64,000 nt of DNA from Ophiobolus disseminans (lineage: Eukaryota; Ascomycota; Dothideomycetes; Pleosporales; Phaeosphaeriaceae): NCBI GenBank assembly GCA_010093685.1, contig MU006254.1, positions 19,214-83,213 on the forward strand, written 5' to 3'. Shown one piece after another: positions 45,120 to 55,143 of this stretch. Below the pieces are notes generated by a model that had not been told where the DNA came from, searched no databases, and was given only the letters and a program-made list of their open reading frames with translations. A program made the translations under genes and the position numbers. Each line of letters starts with the position of its first letter. Positions within the stretch are counted from its first letter, which is position 1.

Positions 45120-46273
45120 CTAACCTTCCACCATCTCTGCAATAGCTATTGTCTGCCTCCTAACCTCTTTTCCCAGTTCCTTCTTCGTTTTCAACAGCGT
45201 CTCACGCTGCATCTGCAGCAGCTCAATCTGCTCGTCGATGTTGTTAATCTGTTCGTCAAGGTGCCGATTTGTTATTCTTGCTTGCGAGACTATCTCGGCC
45301 AGTTCTTCAAATCCTGCATCTTCGGCAGAGCGTTTTGTCCTGCATAGTATCGAGATTATGTCGGTGTTATGGGAGTTGTTCTGTTGCGCCCCTTGAGCTG
45401 TTGGTGGGCACGGAGGAGCCAGCTCAAAAATAAATAGTGAAAATGAGCGATTGTTTGTGACTTCCGCGGGAGTGGAAGGATTGCGACTTCCAGTAGTAGA
45501 CGGGCTCGCATCCGCTGATGTAGTACTCTCCTTATTTCGGTCTCCATCCACAACAGTGGCAGACTCAACAGCAGCAGACCCCATTCGCTAGTTAATGTAT
45601 TCAAGCGCGCTGCGCAAGCGTTTAGGATAAGCTTTCGTCTCTCTTAGGACACAATTCTTCGCTATCCTTGCTGCGATGAAGTACCACTTTACCATAAGCG
45701 TAAGGCGAGCTCCCTCATCCTAATTAATCTCGCGAGAAACCTTAGGATAAGTCTTGTTGAGGGGATGCATAACGTCTTGTCTAGCAACATCTTTAGAAAT
45801 CATGCTCTTGACGTGTCCTTGCGTATCTTCAACATAGAACTTGATTACGTGGAATTTGCCTGATCCATACTTGCTAACAATCAGTCGAGAACCAATTAAT
45901 TGGATTGATTGATTGATTTGAACCAATCAATCCAATCACAATTTCAAGCGCCCGGAGAACCAATCAATCAGCTTTTGAGGCCTGAAGATAATTGGATTGA
46001 TTGGCTGATTGATTGGTTTGTAGGGTTGAGGTTGAGCTTTTGGATACCAGTAAAAGTGAGGTTTCGCGCGGCTAAAACGCACCCGCCCGACACCTAATTT
46101 TGCTAGTTCGAGTCTCCTACGTGGCGCTTAATACGCCTGCTAGCGCTGTAGCTATTTTCAGGATCTCACGATGGTCTTTTGGTGTTGAGTTTCTGAGATA
46201 CTAGTAAAGTGAAGCCTAGTCTTCACCACATAGTATCCTCAGCCTCATCCTCATACTCCTGTAGGTAGCAGCT

Positions 46274-46993
46274 ATGGAAACTGAAGCTGCCTTTGGTGTT
46301 GCAAGGCTTCTAGGATTGTATTCATATCAAGGGGTATATACAGAGGTTAATCTTGAAACTTATTATCATTTAAACAGATCAACTAGGTTCAGTACTACAG
46401 GTTTCCTTCACATCTCCATTGCGGAGTGCGAGCTCTCAACGAGGCCGTGGACAAGCGGCATTAGCTAATTAGAAGCGCTCACAGTGTACAAAGCGAGTTC
46501 GATTCCATTGTGGGTTGAATTGCGGCGGCTAGGATCTCTTTTAGCTTCTTTTTGCTTACCTGTCCCATGTTCAACTATCGCAATCTTTTTGCCTACCCAC
46601 CTCACACGAGGCGATTGCAGCCAGCCGATTGACGTCTATCTCCTCAACAACTTCAGCGTCCGCCTCTTCCTAGGCGGCTACCAGCGCCTCGTCACCAAGC
46701 TTAGCATCCGCATGCGCTCGTTCTACGGCCTCGCTAAGTCGCGCAAGGCGATTAAGGTCCCGGCTTAGATTAAGCTGCGGGTCATGTTTAGCGGCGAGAG
46801 CTACGATGACGACAGGGACGACAACGGGGACAACGACAGGGAGGACGACAGGGAGGACGACGGGGAGGACGACGGGGAGGACGACGATACAGCCGCTGCC
46901 GGGCTAGGTTGTTTATTTAGGCCGCTTCTGCGCAAAGTTAGCTGTGTCCACGTTGCGCCAGCTGGCTTACTTTCAGTGCCAGAAGCTATCTAG
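46274..46993 (+). pseudogene. Cargo or remnant ORF in the hAT-like element
   Basis: One frame (240 codons) with TAG at 46466 and 46766; both can be TGG or CAG with a CpA change. The frame carries QPIDVYLLNNFSVRLFLGGY and LVTKLSIRMRSFYGLAKS, then an acidic Asp/Glu/Arg repeat tract. It begins with an ATG at the position where the related elements start their transposase, but I see no similarity to the hAT transposase. Origin unknown. Confidence 0.4.
46805..46887 (+). repeat. GAGGACGACRGG minisatellite
   Basis: Short tandem units of 9-12 bp rich in GAC/GAGGAC, coding a run of acidic residues if translated with the surrounding frame. Confidence 0.8.
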
Positions 46994-48826
46994 TATCCGC
47001 GTGAAATAAATTTACTTTTCCTATTATAGGATAAGCAAATATATGCCAAAAAATCGTCTGCCGTTGTCGGATTTGCAAAAGGATGTGTGGTTGTAGAGAT
47101 ACGCGTCGCGCAAGAAGCGCGTAGTGTCGTGTTCGTGACAAGGTGTCCCGCGCTGAGATAGCTGCATTAACGTTACCCCGTCGCGCTACCTAACTACAGC
47201 CCACCAAACTGCACCAACGCAACGCAATTATTGCCTATGCGAGAGTGCGCAATTGGGCAACTAGGGCGTGCAATTCGATTGCTAACGTCGGACTTTTGTG
47301 CGGCGTTGTGGTTGTTGAGGCACAGTCGCTGCAGTGCAGGTGTTTTAACAGGGCGATGTGGGCCAGGCTCGGCAGGCTCCATCGCCCTGCTATGGATCTA
47401 TCCCACAGCACATGGAGATACCCCAACAACGCAGGTAATTTAATTTGCTGAGGGCGGGAAATAAGTATTTCGACTATGCTAAAACAGCTCCCGTTCTCTG
47501 TTTTAATTAATCTGTTGTGGTGGTCGAGAAACAGTGTTTGAATATTTAGAAAACTTGGCGGGTAATGACTAACTACGCGCCCTTGCCCTACCCATATAGT
47601 CCAAATAGTAACTACCTAAGACGCGCAGAATTTAGGGAACGTAGAACGCGTGATGAGTAAATAGGGCATGCTGCGTCAAACCTGAGTCTCCAATCTTTAA
47701 AAGATTGAGTAGTAGGTGAGGTATCGTAGTAGAGGCAAAAAAGTCACATGTAAAGTTACAACAGAAGAGTTACAGACTATACAGTTGTACCTTAGCACCC
47801 ACGACTACATATAATGTACGTTACCTATCAATCAATCAGCCAATCAATCAATCAACCAATCAGGGCCAAAAACGCGCCAAGAAACCAATCAATCCAATCC
47901 TCAATCAGGGCCTCCGCAAGAACCAATCTGTCAATCAATTAGGATCGCGAGCTGCAGGAGAACCAATCAATCAGGATTTTGGGCTGATAATTGGATTGAT
48001 TGATTGATAGCAAGTATGGCCTGATCGCTGCATGTATGCATAGATATGTTCCTAAGTCTCCGCATAGCGTCCAATAAACAGCTTCTTCTGCTAAGCATCG
48101 TCGAGGAATTTCTAATCGACAAACTGAACTGTGTTTGCCTCAGGTATGTTATAGAGAAGATGCAGTGCACCTTTCGACTCCAAATAATAGCGCAGCTTAC
48201 CCAGATCGTCACTCTCAACTTCAACCACGCCTGTTGATGTAGCTTCTTCTATAGTCGTGCAGTCTATTAAGTGTATCTCAATCTCCGTATGCGCCTCTAT
48301 TGGTGAATGATGTGGATCCCCTAATTCTTTCTCAATCCGCTGCCCCTCCTCAATCTTCTTTAGTGCATCGTAGAATCGCGGACAATAGTTAACATAATCG
48401 CACGTTAACCCAGTTTCGCTCTGACCCATCATGTACCTTTCGATAATAGCACTGAATCTGCTCTTTCCATATTGCGACGTCTCGGCGTTGTACTTAAACG
48501 GTGCATCGAGCGGCAGCCGAATCACCTCGTTCTGAGAAAGAACAAGTATTAGTGACGTGTCAACTGGATTGCTAACGGGTTTGGAGTAATATTGTATCTC
48601 ATGCGGTTTGTTGGGCAGGCATTTAGTAAAAGCAAGAATGTTGCGGCTGTTGTAGAAACCAATCTTTAGGGCTGTTGGTGGAGTTGCTTCAGAATAAGGT
48701 ACCCACTCCACCGACGGTAGTAAGGCGAGCAGCTCTTCTTGACCGTAAAAAGCAATGCGTTGCTGAATGTGCTTAATGTGCTGAAGTGCAATGATTGCTG
48801 CAATACTTCTCCTAAACCTAATTCAG

Positions 48827-49300
48827 AACACATCCGAAGTAGTATGACAGCCTGACAAGTGCTGAAAGGAACACCGACTTTACCAGGGAAGATGAGCTTG
48901 ATGCTTCTTGAGTACAGTAGACGAAGTATGAAGTCTGAAGGGCATAATTACGAAGGGCAAGGTTATCAACAATTGCGCGAACGACCGGTTAAATAGAGCC
49001 CGAGGACTTTATGGACGCGAATATGTTGAAAGTAGGCGTCGAGGAACGGTTGCAGGATGTCGGAAGTTGCTGAGCCAGGATCGGGGTGTTGTGGGTCACC
49101 TCGGGTTAGCCGACGTTGCCATACTGTATCAGTAGAAGCCCGTGCCATTGTTTTCAGCCTTGAGCAGCTGTCAACAACCACCAAACACACATTCATCATC
49201 GCATTCTCACGTCTTCACGGCCCCACAACTCTATGCGAATCCGATCTAATAAAGCGCAAACGTTCTAAGGGCCACGATCAGGCGCCTCACGACTTAACGA
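48827..49300. other. Intergenic stretch
   Basis: Between the divergent unknown gene and the DUF7924 fragment; no domain seen in the open frame at 49057-49446. Confidence 0.35.
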
Positions 49301-49304
49301 CGCA

Positions 49305-49847
49305 GAAGCGCCTTATGCTAGGCTCCAAGCCGCCCGCGACGGCGCTCTCATTGTCAACTACATGCACCATTTCTATTCGCGTGCGTACCCTGACCACGAA
49401 CCGTCGCAGCTCGAAACGTGTCATGTCTCCCTCACAACCGAGATGATAACATCCTACCTCTGGCTCCACTGGCGTGAGGTGGATCCAATCGATGGCGAGG
49501 TGTACTTTCAAGTGGAGCCAATTGACTCGGCACATTTGCACAAGTTGAGAGATGTGGCAGAAACTCGGAAAATATTACACAATTATATCGACTACGCTAT
49601 GGGAGAACGTCTAACGTCTATCAAGGCAGCGCTCTCTCCATTCTGGCAGAACCATCCGGCGAGACCAGCTAGGAGGAGACAATCGCAAAGCTCGACGACT
49701 ACGTCAAGCTTAAACCTGCAGTTCGATATGCCGATGACGCCTTCGAGCTCTAGTCGTAGCGCGTCCCCGACTAAGAAGCTGAAGCGGGCATTGACTGATA
49801 GCGTGTACCTTGGTGACGTTCTTATCGTGGCGATTCTTTATGCATAG
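49305..49847 (+). pseudogene. DUF7924-like protein, copy 3 (5'-truncated)
   Basis: From about 49311 the frame reads QAARDGALIVNYMHHFY, then LETCHVSLTTEMITSYLWLH, matching ARDGATIVRYLDEFY and the CDIQTVNIWLHWRELD region of copy 1. A C-terminal helix region (MGERLTSIKAALSPFW) and a Ser-rich basic tail (PTKKLKRALTD) follow. The first half, with the predicted core motifs, is absent; upstream sequence does not align in this frame. It could be an expressed short protein, but truncation of the core argues for a relic. Confidence 0.65.
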
Positions 49848-49903
49848 TTACGCTGCAAAGTCTACGGTCGTTGTAAGGGCAATGCGATAAGCATGTCCTT
49901 TGA

Positions 49904-50614
49904 AACCGCTCTGCTCAGGTCAGTGCAGAAGTGCACTCACATCATGGCCGATATGATCTTGTAAGAGACGGAGCGATACCCATTTTTTTAGGAGGCCCTA
50001 CGTACGATCCTGAGAACGCGAAGCTCAGCGCTGTGGCTCTAGACTGCGAGATGGTTGGCGTTGGCGAAAAGAGCATCTCGGGGATAGCACGCATTTCAGC
50101 CATTGACTATCTCACCGGTGAGATCCTCATAGACACTTTGGTCCAGCCAACCCAACTCGTCAAAGACTGGCGCACCAAGTACAGTGGAATTACGGAGGAA
50201 GCTATGACCGAAGCTATAGCCCAAGGAAACATACTGAGCGGTTGGCCGGAAGCGCGTGCGTCCCTGTTCAAACACATCGATGCCAACACCGTTCTGGTCG
50301 GCCAATCATTACAACACGATCTACTAGCCTTGGGTATTCAACACAAACAAATAGTAGACTCGGCAATATTGACTTCTGCTGCTGTTGGACGGAATGCTAA
50401 ACGGCGATGGGGTCTCAAGGACCTATGTGCCCAATTGCTCAGCATCAAGATACAAAACGACGACAAAGCAGGACATAATTCCGTTGATAATGCGTTCGCA
50501 GCAAGAGAAGTCGTGCTCTGGTGTCTTAGAAACCCGGACAAACTAAAACAGTGGGGAAAAAAGCAGCGAAACGAATATTATGGCAAGACGACGTATAAGT
50601 CTAAGACTGGATAA
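49904..50614 (+). CDS. REX4-like DEDDh 3'-5' RNA exonuclease
   Basis: The frame from 49904 is open to the TAA at 50612. Catalytic residues are all present: VALDCEMVG (Asp and Glu), GQSLQHDLLAL (Asp) and GHNSVDNAFAAREV (His, then Asp four residues later), the DEDDh order of the REX/ISG20 branch. Such enzymes trim rRNA or snRNA precursors. There is no ATG at the right place; the frame starts after an in-frame TGA, and CTGCTCAGGTCAGTGCAG just before 49931 looks like a splice acceptor, so an upstream first exon is likely and the exact start is unknown. About 227 residues from 49931. A solo LTR sits 15 bp after the stop. Confidence 0.85.
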   Translation, partial: NRSAQVSAEVHSHHGRYDLVRDGAIPIFLGGPTYDPENAKLSAVALDCEMVGVGEKSISGIARISAIDYLTGEILIDTLVQPTQLVKDWRTKYSGITEEAMTEAIAQGNILSGWPEARASLFKHIDANTVLVGQSLQHDLLALGIQHKQIVDSAILTSAAVGRNAKRRWGLKDLCAQLLSIKIQNDDKAGHNSVDNAFAAREVVLWCLRNPDKLKQWGKKQRNEYYGKTTYKSKTG

Positions 50615-50628
50615 TTAAGGCCTTTTAT

Positions 50629-50761
50629 TGTCACGGTTTGGAGTACCTTTTTCCCTACTTGTACTAGCGCTGTTTACAGCCACTCATGTATACCTACTGT
50701 TTTGTAGCTTCACCCAGCACAACACTATAGCAGAATATATGACATTACATTCACCGCAACA
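50629..50761 (-). repeat. Solo LTR, family B, copy 3, with 5-bp target duplication
   Basis: On the plus strand TGTCACGG...CACCGCAACA, flanked by TTTAT at 50624-50628 and 50762-50766. Minus orientation relative to 31056-31244. It may supply the polyadenylation region of the exonuclease gene. Confidence 0.85.
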
Positions 50762-50766
50762 TTTAT

Positions 50767-51480
50767 CACGTAGGAAGCATCTCCTATAAATGGACATTTT
50801 TCTCGGCTATAGGGGTTATCCCTTGGCGCGTGAGTGATGACCCAGTCTTCATCCTCTATGTATTACTCCCTAGGCCTAGTGAGGCCTAGCTCCTCTACCT
50901 TCTCCCCTCCGCGTATATAGACCTTCCTCTCGGTAGCTCTATTACGACATGATTCTCCTCAGCCTCTACGCCTTACAATTAGTTAAGATGAGGATAATAA
51001 GGTATTGAGATGATCCAGTATTGCTAAGGATTGTGAATATCTACATCTAAAATACAGGTTACGATCTATAGTCAGACTGAAACCGCAGTAGGTATATCCT
51101 AGCGGTAAAAGTTCAATGTGAAATCAGAGTGACAAGGGATGCTCTATCGAAGACAAGCAGACGGATAGAAAGCTAGTAGTATAAGGTAGCGTATTGTAGT
51201 GAGCTTTCAAAGATAGATGCGGGACCGCAGCAAGGTTATTGCTTGCTATAGACCCTGCCACAGTCAACATCGAAGATGAAGATGATTAACTAATGAGAGG
51301 CACAAGGGTAGACACATAGAAGTGGATGGAATTCGTGATAAACTACTATCGGAAACTCAGGTGAGTTGATAGAGATGGAAATGGGCTAAGCCCAAACAGG
51401 TAGGCTCCTTGGCAGCACGTGACTGCTCTCATAGGCAGGACCAGGAGGCTACCAAACAATAACCCCTCTATGTACAGTAA
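50767..51480. other. Intergenic stretch
   Basis: Nothing recognised. Confidence 0.4.
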
Positions 51481-51481
51481 T

Positions 51482-51670
51482 GGAACAGGGGAGCAGGGCG
51501 ATGGTTGAAGTGCTTCTTGAAAGAGGCATCGATATCAACACGCAGGGCAGATATTACGGCCACGCTTTCTAGAAAGCTTTAGCAATAGGCTACAAAGGAA
51601 CTGCGGCAGTGCTACTAGACAAGGGCGCTTACATTAACGCGCGGGTTGGAGACTACTGTACCCTGCCTCA
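51482..51670 (+). pseudogene. Ankyrin-repeat fragment
   Basis: The frame AMVEVLLERGIDINTQGRYY then GTAAVLLDKGAYINA has two ankyrin units of the fungal YYGNALQAA type. The usual Gln in that block is a TAG here (51570-51572). Isolated scrap of an NLR sensor array. Confidence 0.65.
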
Positions 51671-51979
51671 TTAGACTTCTCAAGGCTAGCAATCTGATTG
51701 CGTATTAGCTTAGCTAAGAGCATTATAGCCTTAGCTCCTATCCCAAGCTTGCCAATTGCCTGAATAATCGAAGCTGGCGACGAGCTCCTGTGATTTCCTA
51801 CTTGCTCACGTAGTAGCGTTGATTAAGCCTCAAGCTTACGTACGTTGCCCAGCGTTTTGGCTGCCTAGGGAGCCTCTAGCAGAGCGGCATTTCGTTGATC
51901 GCACGCACGACTGACCTTAGACACTCGCTCCTTCCTAGTCATCAGATGCGTAAGTCCCGATGACCGCGCATTGTCGCGC

Positions 51980-52264
51980 CCGGGGCGCCTGCTTATGGGG
52001 GTAGTGCTCATCTATGGCTTCATGTGGATCAAAGGGTGGCCGCGATAACAGGACGAGGAGGAGCTGCCGCACAGCATGCGCCCGCGGCAGACGGGCACAG
52101 CGCTCGGCCCGCACCGCGTGGACCACGACCACCTCGTCGTCTCCATCATGACGATCGCGACCGCCGTCTACTCCAAGCTGGCGCCCTTACTAGCCTACCT
52201 GCTCGACAAGGACAGGGACGGGACGCTGTTGTTCGGCGACCTGCAGATGAACGTCAGCGAGTAG
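51980..52264 (+). other. GC-rich open frame of unknown origin
   Basis: The frame reads IYGFMWIKGWPR(stop)QDEEELPHSMRPR...LVVSIMTIATAVYSKLAPLL and ends with LFGDLQMNVSE and TAG. GC-rich third positions set it apart from its AT-richer surroundings, so it may be a fragment of a conserved gene. I cannot name it; the other frames are also open because of the composition. Confidence 0.3.
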
Positions 52265-52768
52265 CCTGTCTTTAAAAGGCAGTAACGTTAGGACCGCGTT
52301 TTGCGTCTAATTCATTATAATAGCTTTCTCTTATTTGGCGCGCTTTGCTCTGGCGTCCTGAAGATACTTGTGTAACGATGTGCCTGCACAACGTTCCCAT
52401 GGTTAAACATCAACTCCGCATTGTACCCGCGTCACCTCCGGTCCGACTCCGGATCTTCTGGATCGACCAGATCGTATGGGGCAAAGCATGCTTAGCCTTC
52501 AGGTGTATTTAATCAAGCTGGTCCTGTAGATAGCTCGGTATTTTTTTGATATCCTTTCGTACAAGGCCTATAGGTGTTGTTAGACAATCCAAGGTTTCTG
52601 AGTCTCCACGCACTCCCATATGCCTCTGAGTTGATTCACACCGTATTCGGATATCTTTCATCTTGCCTGCGCCGTTACAACTTGTAGCTCATTCCTTTGG
52701 CCTTTCTAAGGACTACACACCTAGTTAATTAGCGAACCTTAGACTTGTTGTTAGTTATGCTTAATTAA
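52265..52768. other. Intergenic stretch
   Basis: Nothing recognised. Confidence 0.4.
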
Positions 52769-53335
52769 TTAAGAGTCTATTATAAGCCTGTAGAAAGGTT
52801 TTTTGGACGTAATGACATCTAGGCAGCACTTGCGAGCTTCTGTACGTGTTTTTCTAGGCGCCGGCCTACGGTTGTTAGAAAACGCCACGTACACATCGGT
52901 TGAGCCTACATCTTTGAGGGCATCTATCAGTTTTGACAGCCGAGCCTGGTCCTCCTCGCCGATGACCTCGGAAAGTCGAATGGCAGCATACCGCGGCGTC
53001 TCAGCGCCTTCTTTGTGGTTGGGATTTAAGATCGCCACGTTAGAAATGGCTTTGGTGTGCCGTATGCGGTGGAGTACTCGTTTCGTCACCTCTTCCCGAT
53101 CCTTCCCTGCCAGCCTGGCCTTGCCTCGGGGAGGACAGGCCGGCTGAACGTACCAGAAGTGTGCCTTCGTTTCCACGAGGTTGTTTTCTGCGCGGATCTT
53201 CTGCTGACCGTCGCCTCGTCGTCGCTTCCGATCGTCTCGCTCGAGGACATGCTTGCGCTTCTTCTCCTGCCTGTTGGATGAGGGCGGGGAGGACTCGGCG
53301 GCGGGCTCGTTCACGGGCGGGGAGGAAGCCTGCAT
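52769..53335 (-). CDS. Hypothetical protein
   Basis: Uninterrupted 188-codon frame if started at MQASSPPVNEP (the frame is open further upstream to 53467). The N-terminus is Ser/Pro-rich, followed by a strongly basic segment (KKRKHVLERDDRKRRRGDG) that looks like a nuclear signal, then an apparently folded C-terminal half (VAILNPNHKEGAETPRYAAI; LIDALKDVGSTDVYVAFSNN). No family recognised. Its upstream side holds the GC-rich tandem blocks at 53449-53785. Confidence 0.45.
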   Translation of the reverse strand: MQASSPPVNEPAAESSPPSSNRQEKKRKHVLERDDRKRRRGDGQQKIRAENNLVETKAHFWYVQPACPPRGKARLAGKDREEVTKRVLHRIRHTKAISNVAILNPNHKEGAETPRYAAIRLSEVIGEEDQARLSKLIDALKDVGSTDVYVAFSNNRRPAPRKTRTEARKCCLDVITSKKPFYRLIIDS

Positions 53336-53448
53336 GCCGGCGTTGTAGACGAGCCAAAGACGACGGTCGTGGGTCTGTGCGCGGTATGTCAGCCGATGCG
53401 AGCAGTAGCCTGCGCGTGCGCTCGTTGCCACGTCTGCTCGCGATCGCC

Positions 53449-53785
53449 GGCCTGCCGCATCGCTCAAATCTGCCAGGCCTTTCGACGCGGGGCAAGGAGC
53501 TCAAGATGCGGCGAAGACCGGTTCTCGTCAAAGCGACGGAGGCGGTGATGCGTCCGGCATCTGTGATTGTGGGACCGGCGCGCAGTGGAGTGAGGCGTTG
53601 CGACTCGACCCGCCGCGCCGCTCAAATCTGCCAGGCCTTGCGGCGCGGGGCAAGGAGCTCAAGGCGCGGTGAGGGTCGAGTGGTGACGGCGCCAGTGCTG
53701 AGTTGCGGCCGCCGCGTCGCTCAAATCTGCCAGGCCTTTTGGGCGCGGGGCAAGGAGCTCAAGACGCGGTGGTGGCGCGCAAACA
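53449..53785. repeat. Three copies of a GC-rich 60-bp block upstream of the hypothetical gene
   Basis: CGCTCAAATCTGCCAGGCCT followed about 9 bp later by CGGGGCAAGGAGCTCAAG occurs at 53461, 53619 and 53718 (spacings about 158 and 99 bp). The blocks lie in the 5' region of the minus-strand gene at 52769-53335, where they could be cis-elements. Confidence 0.7.
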
Positions 53786-54292
53786 ACGGCAATCGCGAGC
53801 GGCGCAAGGGGTGATCCGACGAGGTGCAAGCACCGGCAGGAGCGTGCGATGCGCGGGGGTGACTCACGAGATTGTGCGCATGGTAGAAGAGTGGGTGGCG
53901 GAGGCTGCAGCGGGTCGGCGTCTTGACAGGTCGCTGCGGCAGGTGCGCGAGCGCGCGGGGCGACGTCGAGATTGTCGTGGTGGTGGTGGTGGAGGAGGAC
54001 AGATGGGAGAGGTTGTTGAAGGTGAGTTCGGGTTGGGGAGGTGGGGCGTCGGAGCTAACTTCCACCAATCACACGGAGACGGGCCGGAGTTTCGCCGATG
54101 GGCGGGACACGCGCAGCTGTATATCGTCAATTGTCGGCGAGGGGGCCAGGGAAGAGGGCATAAAAGGATGTGTATATAACGCCACTTCTAACGTTCCGCA
54201 ACGAAGTGACCCTCAGGCTTTCTGAGCAGGCAGAAGATGTTAACGCAGCCGTCCAAGCGCCAGCTCTCTCGCGTCTCAGCCCTAACAGATAC
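53786..54292. other. GC-rich intergenic stretch
   Basis: Purine-biased GC-rich sequence (GGTGGTGGTGGTGGAGGAGG near 53980) that leaves several frames open without a recognisable product. Confidence 0.35.
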
Positions 54293-54440
54293 TGTAAGCC
54301 CAGGGCACCCTACATGGTCACGTGGATTATCCGCCAGCCAATCAGCCCACCACTTCATGTATATTAGCTTAGATCACGGACATCTCAGTCCACAACAATA
54401 CACTTCACAACATCCTACATCTCCTCCCTAACTGCTTACA
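54293..54440 (+). repeat. Solo LTR, family C, copy 2, with 5-bp target duplication
   Basis: TGTAAGCCC...AACTGCTTACA, 148 bp, flanked by GATAC at 54288-54292 and 54441-54445. Same family as 12569-12732. Confidence 0.9.
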
Positions 54441-55143
54441 GATACAAAGATAGCTCGAAATGGAAAGGGCAGGGCGATCGCAAGCGTGGACCCGGAACGA
54501 TAACATAGTTTCGAGAACCGTAGCTGCATCCTACATTCTTTAGTTTAGATCATTAGCTATACGTAGGTGGCATCTACTATCTCAGTCGTATTCTTGTTAT
54601 ACAATATCCGTTGTGGAGGGACTATTAAATGCAAGTTTAGTATTGTCGCTATAGCAAGGGTCGCGGAAATCAACGTACATGCTCCCATGTTGATAATTAA
54701 GATCTGGCGTTACGAACAGAATGAGCAAAGGCCAATAAATATTAGGTCGAACAGCAAACGAGTCCCGGCTAAGGCTTACTGATTGATATGTTATTCTTTC
54801 TGCACAGACCTCGTCTCTTATACTACACCACGGACGCATTAGGAGCATTGGAGATGATTAGAATACATTAAAGCAGTCTGCTAAGACGCTGTTTAAGCGT
54901 TACCCCAACTGCTTTTGCACCGCCAAGGACGTAGAACAGTCAACAACAATTTTATGGAATTGGCGCAACAGCTCTTCGGGATCGTTGCGCGACGGGAAAA
55001 GCCTTCTCTTCTGTGACGGTACGTGGAGAGGAGGAGGACTGCGCTGCATTGGCTATCTAAGGTGGGATGAGCTGCATATATACATGACCAACCATGAGCT
55101 ATCCCAACTTGTACTAGAGTGGTTCTGGGCAAGGCCCAAACCG
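54441..55143. other. Intergenic stretch, possible 3' part of next gene
   Basis: On the minus strand around 54905-55000 the words DPEELLRQFHKIVVDCSTSL look protein-like and could be a 3' exon of the gene at 55144-55710, but I could not fix a splice in phase. Confidence 0.25.

Larger units (their letters stand above)
45866..48018. mobile_element. Non-autonomous hAT-like element with perfect 8-bp target duplication
   Basis: Flanked by GCCTGATC at 45858-45865 and 48019-48026. Terminal inverted repeats start CATACTTGCTA on both ends; 19 of the first 21 positions agree. Next to the ends, on both sides, are many CAATCAATC/GATTGATTG repeats (45893-46020 and 47826-48008). At 46157-46185 stands the leader word GATCTCACGATGGTCTTTTG shared with the two hAT elements. 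It lacks a recognisable transposase; it encodes only the damaged frame at 46274-46993. The first 8 bases of its ends equal one end of the intact hAT at 58120, so it may be moved by that transposase. Confidence 0.88.
45120..48822 (-). pseudogene. Conserved-looking gene of unknown function, RIP stops, split by a hAT-like element
   Basis: Minus-strand frame starting below 48822 (IIALQHIKHIQQRIAFYGQ), continuing through ALKIGFYNSRNILAFTKC, EVIRLPLDAPFKY and RFSAIIERYMMGQSETGL to 48019. It then resumes in the same frame at 45857 (FHVIKFYVEDTQGHVKSMIS) after the element 45866-48018 and one target copy are skipped. It ends in a coiled-coil-like tail (LDEQINNIDEQIELLQMQRE). In-frame TAG at 48112, 48091, 48052, 45720 and 45588. 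About 500 codons without the element. I do not recognise the family. The fully preserved frame across the insertion shows a single gene broken by substitutions and by one insertion. Confidence 0.75.

Noticed and set aside
46490..46510. GTTCGATTCC resembling a tRNA B box; also GTTCGAGTCTCC near 46102.
   Set aside because: No upstream A box, acceptor stem or anticodon arm could be fitted around either.
46784..46993. Asp-rich frame as a separate acidic protein.
   Set aside because: It is the continuation, in the same frame, of the damaged frame from 46274; the GTG/ATG at 46784 is not a convincing start.
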